Positions 59,469 through 64,000 of a stretch of DNA of 64,000 nucleotides are shown here, piece by piece (the first letter of the stretch is position 1; every line of letters begins with the position of its first letter). Source of the DNA: JASHPR01 sp963808705 (GTDB lineage: Bacteria > Actinomycetota > Actinomycetes > Streptosporangiales > Streptosporangiaceae). The stretch covers positions 124,001 through 188,000 of the forward strand of contig CAWEHB010000006.1 of NCBI GenBank assembly GCA_963808705.1, read 5' to 3'. The translations under genes and the position numbers were made by a program. The notes beneath the pieces were generated by a model. The model had not been told where the DNA came from. It saw nothing but the letters and a program-made list of their open reading frames with translations, and ran no database searches.

Positions 59469-59882
59469 TCAGCCGCCGGAGACGCCGCGCTCGATGCAGA
59501 ACTCGTTGCCTTCCGGGTCGGCCAGCACCACCCAGCCGGTGCGGTCCGGCCTGCGGTGGTCCTCGAAGAGGGTCGCGCCGAGGGCCAGCACGCGCTCCAC
59601 CTCGGCGTCCCTGGCGTCGGTGGTGACGTCGGTGGGGGTGCCGGGCGGGGCGGCGGGCGGCGCCAGGTCCAGGTGCACCCGGTTCTTGGCCCGCTTGCCC
59701 TCGGGCACCTTGATGAACAGCAGGCTGGCCGACCCGTCGGGTGATACCAGCAGCGCCTCTGGGTCGTCGCGAAGGTTGGGGTTCCCCGGTTCCTCGCGGT
59801 AGCCGGTGACCTCCGACCAGAACCCGACCAGCAGGTACGGGTCCGCGCAGTCGAACGTGATGGTCCTGATCCGGACGGTCAC
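59469..59882 (-). CDS. VOC family protein
   Basis: 137 aa from GTG 59882, AGGGAG in front. RIRTITFDCADPYLLVGFWSEVTGY and WVVLADPEGNEFCIERG with KNRVHLDLAP between are the typical actinobacterial glyoxalase-like pattern. One beta-alpha-beta-beta-beta pair; substrate unknown. Confidence 0.88.
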   Translation of the reverse strand: MTVRIRTITFDCADPYLLVGFWSEVTGYREEPGNPNLRDDPEALLVSPDGSASLLFIKVPEGKRAKNRVHLDLAPPAAPPGTPTDVTTDARDAEVERVLALGATLFEDHRRPDRTGWVVLADPEGNEFCIERGVSGG

Positions 59883-60043
59883 GAGATGGCTCCCTGGTTA
59901 CCAGCGCCGCCGCGACCGGCGTCGGTCAACCGAGCGCGGAGGCACGAGATCTGGTCGTCATGATCGATCGCACCCCCTCTCCTTCATCGCACCGAACATG
60001 CTGCCACGCGCCGGCCGACCTCACCAGTGAATATCCCCCCTGG

Positions 60044-60652
60044 CTAGCCGCAGGGCGGCGCGGGCCGAGAGCAGGCGCTGGCGAGCTGGCGCAGCGCGCG
60101 CTCCAGGATCGGCCGCAGCGGCTCCGGCGGATCGGCGGCGTACCAGCGCCTGATGGCCACCTGCGAAGCCGCGGTGACCGCGCCCGCCAGGACCTGCGGG
60201 AACATGTCGGCCTCGGGGCCGGTTCCGGTTCGCTCGGCGATCGCCGCGGCGAGCGCGTTCTGCATCTCGAAGTTGACCTTCAGGTACTCGCCACGCATCG
60301 CAGGCGCCTGCAGGACCCGCCCGAGCGCGGCCATCACCTCCCTGCTGAACGCCTGATCGGTGCCCTCGTAGTGCTCAAGCACCGCGTGGGTCAGCGCCTC
60401 CCACAGCGGCTCTCCGGCCGGCCGCCCGAGCAGCGACATGCCGATCCGCCTGGCCCGGTCCGCCCCGATCGCGGCGACCGCCTCGTACTTGCTGGCGAAG
60501 TAGTTGCGGAAGGTCCGCAGCGCCACGTCGGCCTCGGCGGTGATGTCCTCGATCGTGACGTTATCGAGGCCCCGCTCGATGGCCAGCCGGAGCGCGGCAG
60601 AGCTCAGGGCCTGGCGCGTGGCGAGCTTCTTGCGCTCTCGTAGCCCGACCAT
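60044..60652 (-). CDS. TetR-family regulator
   Basis: 202 aa. RERKKLATRQALSSAALRLAIERGLDNVTIEDITAEADVALRTFRNYFASK is the HTH, and the ligand domain has MRGEYLKVNFEMQNALAAAIAER. Divergent from the FAD monooxygenase with two palindromes between, so its likely repressor. Confidence 0.92.
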   Translation of the reverse strand: MVGLRERKKLATRQALSSAALRLAIERGLDNVTIEDITAEADVALRTFRNYFASKYEAVAAIGADRARRIGMSLLGRPAGEPLWEALTHAVLEHYEGTDQAFSREVMAALGRVLQAPAMRGEYLKVNFEMQNALAAAIAERTGTGPEADMFPQVLAGAVTAASQVAIRRWYAADPPEPLRPILERALRQLASACSRPAPPCG

Positions 60653-60662
60653 TTGCCCACCT

Positions 60663-60696
60663 TAAGATAATCTTACCTACAAAGCAAACTTGCTTT
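60663..60696. promoter_or_regulatory. Two operator palindromes of the TetR/FAD-monooxygenase pair
   Basis: TAAGAT-A-ATCTTA (60663-60675) and AAAGCAA-AC-TTGCTTT (60681-60696), 11 bp from the TetR start and in an AT-rich stretch. Not identical to each other, so one may be the promoter symmetry rather than a TetR site. Confidence 0.6.
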
Positions 60697-60752
60697 TAAG
60701 GCAAGAATTTGCGACAGTGGTGGCTCCGATGACCAGGTGGGAGGCTGGGGCC

Positions 60753-62417
60753 ATGACGACGGCGGACGCGACGGCAACTGCCGATGTCGTGGTCGTCGGC
60801 GGCGGTCCCACCGGGCTGATGCTGGCGGCCGAGCTCCGGCTGGGCGGCGCCGACCCGGTGGTGCTCGAGCGGCTGCCGGAGATCAGCCAGATACCGAAGG
60901 GCAACGGCCTGGTCGGCCAGATCGTGCCGACGCTGGAGTACCGGGGGCTGGCGGACGGGGGGCTGGCGGACCGGTTCCGGGCGGAGGCCGCGTACACCGG
61001 GGCGGCGCCACAGTTCCCGTTCGGATCCCTGCGGCTGGACTTCTCCCGGCTGGGCACGAGCCCGCTGGACATCATGGCGGTACCGCAGCGAAAGCTCGAG
61101 CGGGTGCTCGACGAGTGGCTGCTCGACCTCGGCGGCGGCATCCGGCGCGGGCACGAGGTGCTGGCGCTGTCCCGGCCCGGTGACGGGTCGCCGGTCACGC
61201 TGGACGTGCGCGGCCCGGACGGCGACTACCAGGTGCGCACGCGCTACCTGGTGGGCTGCGACGGCGCCCACAGCCTGGTACGCAAGCAGGCAGGCATCGG
61301 CTTCCCCGGCGTCACCTCGTCCGAGATCTCCCGGATCGGGCGGGTGTTCCTGCCGACGGTGCAGATCACCCCGGACGGCGGTCATGCGGACGTGCCCGGT
61401 GTCGGCCTGGTGCCGCTGATGATGACGGCCCAGACGCCGCGCGGCGCGTACTCGCTCGCACCGCTGACGTACCTGGACAAGACCGCCGAGCCGGGCATCT
61501 TCATCTTCTTCACCAGGGAGGACGATTCGTCAGCGCCGGACGGCCCCGACGTCCCGATGGCCCTCGACGAGCTGCGCGAGAGCACCCGCCGGGTGCTCGG
61601 CGCCGACGTGCCGATGAGCGACCCGCAGTGGCTGACCAGGATCGTGGGCAACAGCAGGCAGGCGGACCGGTACCGGGCAGGCCGGGTGCTGCTGGCCGGC
61701 GACGCCGCGCACATCGTCGGTATCGGAGGGTCGCTCAACCTCGGCCTGCTCGACGCGGTCAACCTCGGCTGGAAGCTCGCCGCGCAGGTAGCGGGCTGGG
61801 CCCCGGAGGGCCTGCTGGACTCCTATCACGCCGAGCGGTACCTGGCCGGGCAGCGGGCGATCCTGCAGACCAGGGCGCAGCGGGCGCTGTCGGCCAGCGG
61901 CGAGTACGCGGCGGCGCTGCGCGAGCTGTTCGGTGAGCTGATGCAGTTCTCCGAGCCGCTGCGCCATGTCGGCACGATCATGGAGGGCTCCGACGTCCGC
62001 TACCAGATGCCCAACGGACAGGCGCGGCCGCACCCGCTGGCCGGGCGGTTCGCGCCCGACCTGCGGCTGGACACCGGCGGCGGCGTCACGCGGGTCGCCG
62101 AACTGGTCAGGCCCGCGCGGGGGGTGCTGCTCGATCTCAGCGGTTCCGGTGAAGTCGTCGACTTCTTCGCCCCGGGCGGCTCGCCGACCGACGTCCTCAC
62201 CGCGAGCAGCGCGCTGGCCGGCGCGGCCTCGGGCTGGCACGACCGGGTCAGCGTCACCGCCGCGCGGCCGCTGGCGCAGCCCGCGCCCGCGGCCGCAATG
62301 CTGATCCGGCCGGACGGGTACGTCGCCTGGGCAGCCGGGCCGGACACGGCCGACCTGGCCGGCGGGCTGCCCGAGGCGCTGCGCACGTGGTTTGGCGAGC
62401 CCAAAGAGCTGCCCTGA
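60753..62417 (+). CDS. FAD-dependent aromatic monooxygenase (PHBH / polyketide-hydroxylase type)
   Basis: 554 aa from ATG 60753 (GGGAGG upstream). VVVVGGGPTGLMLAAEL (FAD ADP motif), GCDGAHSLVRK (DG motif) and RVLLAGDAAHIVGIGGSLNLGLLDAVN (GD motif), then a C-terminal thioredoxin-like domain. Hydroxylates phenols or aromatic polyketides with NAD(P)H and O2. Met one or Met14 of a longer frame is possible. Under control of the divergent TetR. Confidence 0.93.
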   Translation: MTTADATATADVVVVGGGPTGLMLAAELRLGGADPVVLERLPEISQIPKGNGLVGQIVPTLEYRGLADGGLADRFRAEAAYTGAAPQFPFGSLRLDFSRLGTSPLDIMAVPQRKLERVLDEWLLDLGGGIRRGHEVLALSRPGDGSPVTLDVRGPDGDYQVRTRYLVGCDGAHSLVRKQAGIGFPGVTSSEISRIGRVFLPTVQITPDGGHADVPGVGLVPLMMTAQTPRGAYSLAPLTYLDKTAEPGIFIFFTREDDSSAPDGPDVPMALDELRESTRRVLGADVPMSDPQWLTRIVGNSRQADRYRAGRVLLAGDAAHIVGIGGSLNLGLLDAVNLGWKLAAQVAGWAPEGLLDSYHAERYLAGQRAILQTRAQRALSASGEYAAALRELFGELMQFSEPLRHVGTIMEGSDVRYQMPNGQARPHPLAGRFAPDLRLDTGGGVTRVAELVRPARGVLLDLSGSGEVVDFFAPGGSPTDVLTASSALAGAASGWHDRVSVTAARPLAQPAPAAAMLIRPDGYVAWAAGPDTADLAGGLPEALRTWFGEPKELP

Positions 62418-62486
62418 CGGCAACGTCTGACCGAGGCTCCGGCCCCTTACATCAGCTGTTCCATGCTCATGGAAACGCCGTCGCGG

Positions 62487-63602
62487 TCAGAGGCCGATCC
62501 GCTGGGCCAGGTGCTCGCGGTGATAGGCGGCGTCGCCGAGGAACAGCTCGCTGGACTTGGCCCGCTTGAAGTAGAGGTGGGCGTCGTGTTCCCAGGTGAA
62601 GCCGATGCCGCCGTGGATCTGGATGTTCTCGGCCGCCACGTGGAAGTACACGTCCGAGGCGTAGGCCTTGGCCAGCGCGGCCACGACTGGGACCTCGGCG
62701 GAGTCCTCGGCCACCGCGGCCGCGGCGTAGCCGACCGCCGAGCGCAGCGACTCGACCTCGAGCAGCAGGTCGGCGCAGCGGTGCTTGATGGCCTGGAAGC
62801 TGCCGATCGGCCGCCCGAACTGGTACCGGAGCTTCGCGTAGCCGACGGCCATGTCCAGGGCTCGCTGGGCGCCGCCGAGCTGCTCGGCGGCCAGGGCGAT
62901 CGCCGCGACGTCCAGGGTCCTGGCCAGCACCCCGGCCGCCTCTCCCGGGGCGCCGATCAGCCTGGCCACCGAGTCGAACTCCAGCCGGGCGAGCTTCCTG
63001 GTCTGGTCCAGCGTGGGCAGCACCCGGCGGTCCAGGCCTGCCGCTCGCGCATCGACCGCGAACAGCGACAGGCCGGCATCGGTCGCGGCCACCACCAGGA
63101 TCGGGTCCGCGGTGTGGCCGTCCAGGACGAAGCTCTTATGCCCGTCGAGCACCCAGCCGCGGCCCCCGCTGCGGGCCGCGGCGAGCCGGATCGCCTCGGG
63201 CTCCCAGGACCCGTCATCCTCGGTGAAGGCGAGCGTGGCCACGGCCTGGCCGGAGGCGATGCCCGGCAGCAGCTCCTGCCGGGCCGCCTCGTCGGAACCT
63301 GACAGCAGCGCGGTGGCCGCGAGCACCGCGCTGGCCAGGTACGGCCCGCCGTACAGCGCGGCACCCAGCTCCTCGAGCACGATGGCCTGCTCGGCAAAGG
63401 TGAACCCGGCGCCACCGCAGCGCTCCGGGATCGCGATCCCCTGCAGGCCGAGCTGGGCTCCGGCCTGCTGCCATACCTGCCAGTCGGTCCCGTCCGGGGT
63501 CTCCATGAGCTCGCGCACCCGGGACATGGGCGACCGGTCGGCCAGGAACCGCCGCACCGAATCGCGCAGTTCCCGCTGCTCAGCGCGGACGGCCAGCTTC
63601 AT
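62487..63602 (-). CDS. Acyl-CoA dehydrogenase family protein
   Basis: 371 aa from ATG 63602 (AAGGAG upstream). ERCGGAGFTFAEQAIVLEELGAALYGGP, FTEDDGSWEPEAI, RYQFGRPIGSFQAIKHRCADLLLEVESLRSA and IQIHGGIGFTWEHDAHLYFKRA. The last holds the catalytic Glu of FadE26/28-like dehydrogenases, which act as heteromers on sterol side-chain CoAs. Coupled (ATGA) to the acyl-CoA synthetase gene upstream. Confidence 0.92.
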   Translation of the reverse strand: MKLAVRAEQRELRDSVRRFLADRSPMSRVRELMETPDGTDWQVWQQAGAQLGLQGIAIPERCGGAGFTFAEQAIVLEELGAALYGGPYLASAVLAATALLSGSDEAARQELLPGIASGQAVATLAFTEDDGSWEPEAIRLAAARSGGRGWVLDGHKSFVLDGHTADPILVVAATDAGLSLFAVDARAAGLDRRVLPTLDQTRKLARLEFDSVARLIGAPGEAAGVLARTLDVAAIALAAEQLGGAQRALDMAVGYAKLRYQFGRPIGSFQAIKHRCADLLLEVESLRSAVGYAAAAVAEDSAEVPVVAALAKAYASDVYFHVAAENIQIHGGIGFTWEHDAHLYFKRAKSSELFLGDAAYHREHLAQRIGL

Positions 63603-64000
63603 GGTCGCTCCTTCGATCTTCCGGGGGCGGGTGGCTGAGGGACGCGGGAGGCGGGTGGCTGAGGGACGCGGGAGGCGGGTGGCCGGGGCTGGCCGGGGGC
63701 GGGAGATTCCGGCCGGCCCGCGGTGACGATGAGCACGTCGAGCGCCTCGACCTGGTCCCCGTCGACCCACAGCGGGTTGACTTCCAGCGCGCGCAGCGAG
63801 CCGTCCAGCGCCGCGGCCGCCTCGCCGAGCCGGCAGATCACCTCCGCCAGCGCGTCCAGGTTGGCCGCCGGCTGCCCCGGGCGCCGTGCAGCAGCGCGCT
63901 GCCGCGCAGTTCGGCGAGCATCCGCTGCACCTCGCCGGGGTGCACCGGCAGCACCCGCAGGCTGGTGTCCCCGAGCACCTCCACCCAGATCCCGCCCAGG
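63599..64000 (-). pseudogene. ATP-grasp acyl-CoA synthetase (ACS/NDP-forming) C-terminus, partial and frameshifted
   Basis: From the right edge the frame reads GGIWVEVLGDTSLRVLPVHPGEVQRMLAELRGSALLHGAR, the ATP-grasp domain of an acetate--CoA ligase. Near 63878 a missing G (GGGG where GGGGG is needed) shifts the frame. The next frame continues QPAANLDALAEVICRLGE and LEVNPLWVDGDQVEALDVLIV to the stop at 63599. The tail after that is a PQPPASRV repeat. Either an assembly error or a broken gene; the 5' end is outside the window. Confidence 0.75.

Noticed and set aside
62456..62476. Palindrome CCATG-CT-CATGG between monooxygenase and acyl-CoA dehydrogenase as terminator
   Set aside because: Stem is short and has no T-tract; not enough to call, though a loose outer pairing (TCTGACC/GGTCAGA) exists.

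Overview
The window is very GC-rich (roughly 72% by eye) and reads as an actinobacterial chromosome. The signs are many GTG starts, ATGA/GTGA overlaps, two apolipoprotein N-acyltransferases in tandem, an F420-type oxidoreductase remnant, a HTH-DUF5753 remnant, and many TetR/PadR/HxlR/LuxR regulators. A Streptosporangiales-like soil organism would fit, but no rRNA or other marker fixes the taxon. I saw no rRNA, tRNA, CRISPR array, replication origin or intact insertion sequence.

Layout. 0-5.5 kb: two tandem DUF2079 membrane proteins (the first cut by the left edge), then a cupin/MFS efflux operon divergent from an HxlR regulator. 5.6-16.4 kb: a sedolisin (S53) protease, a seryl-tRNA synthetase, an EamA transporter, two Lnt genes, an L,D-transpeptidase, a DedA protein and a beta-lactamase-type serine hydrolase, so largely cell-envelope genes. 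16.4-22.8 kb: an accessory island. A large ATPase/LuxR regulator sits between two mirror-image promoter regions of about 130 bp, each with two GGGGT-N6-ACCCC palindromes 37 bp apart. One promoter faces a small membrane protein; the other faces a 63-aa protein and an SDR enzyme. Transposase scraps lie at both sides.

22.8-26.5 kb: a MoxR/DUF58 operon that looks decayed (frameshift in a G7 run, truncated MoxR, broken leading gene). 26.7-29.8 kb: two overlapping MutS-like ATPases without a mismatch-recognition domain, closed by a perfect 16-bp stem. 29.9-34.4 kb: a CocE-type hydrolase, a dynamin-like GTPase and a threonine-aldolase-like lyase. 34.5-38.5 kb: an overlapping operon of HpaB-type monooxygenase, RidA and DUF1028, then a Cys/Met-metabolism PLP enzyme. 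38.6-43.8 kb: small enzymes mixed with gene fragments, then a PadR-deformylase operon under a 30-bp perfect palindrome.

44-46.5 kb: lon with a strong terminator. 46.5-49.4 kb: a MocR regulator, a GNAT enzyme, a truncated PNPOx-like gene and a TetR. 49.5-54.1 kb: a MFS exporter with operator-like palindromes in its promoter, a secreted-domain membrane protein, and a hydrolase/TetR pair with two operators. 54.2-57.8 kb: a MaoC, thiolase-like and DUF35 set with a divergent SDR, resembling CoA-thioester/sterol side-chain chemistry. 57.8-59.3 kb: a lower-GC gene for a membrane-anchored isochorismatase-like protein lacking the catalytic residues. 59.4-64 kb: a VOC protein, a TetR/FAD-monooxygenase pair, an acyl-CoA dehydrogenase, and a frameshifted acyl-CoA synthetase cut by the right edge.

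Two themes recur. First, divergent regulator/enzyme pairs with clear palindromic operators. Second, many partial or frameshifted genes, which point to local decay, or in part to single-base assembly errors, since several are repaired by adding one base. All calls rest on reading motifs and spacing by eye; no database search was run.
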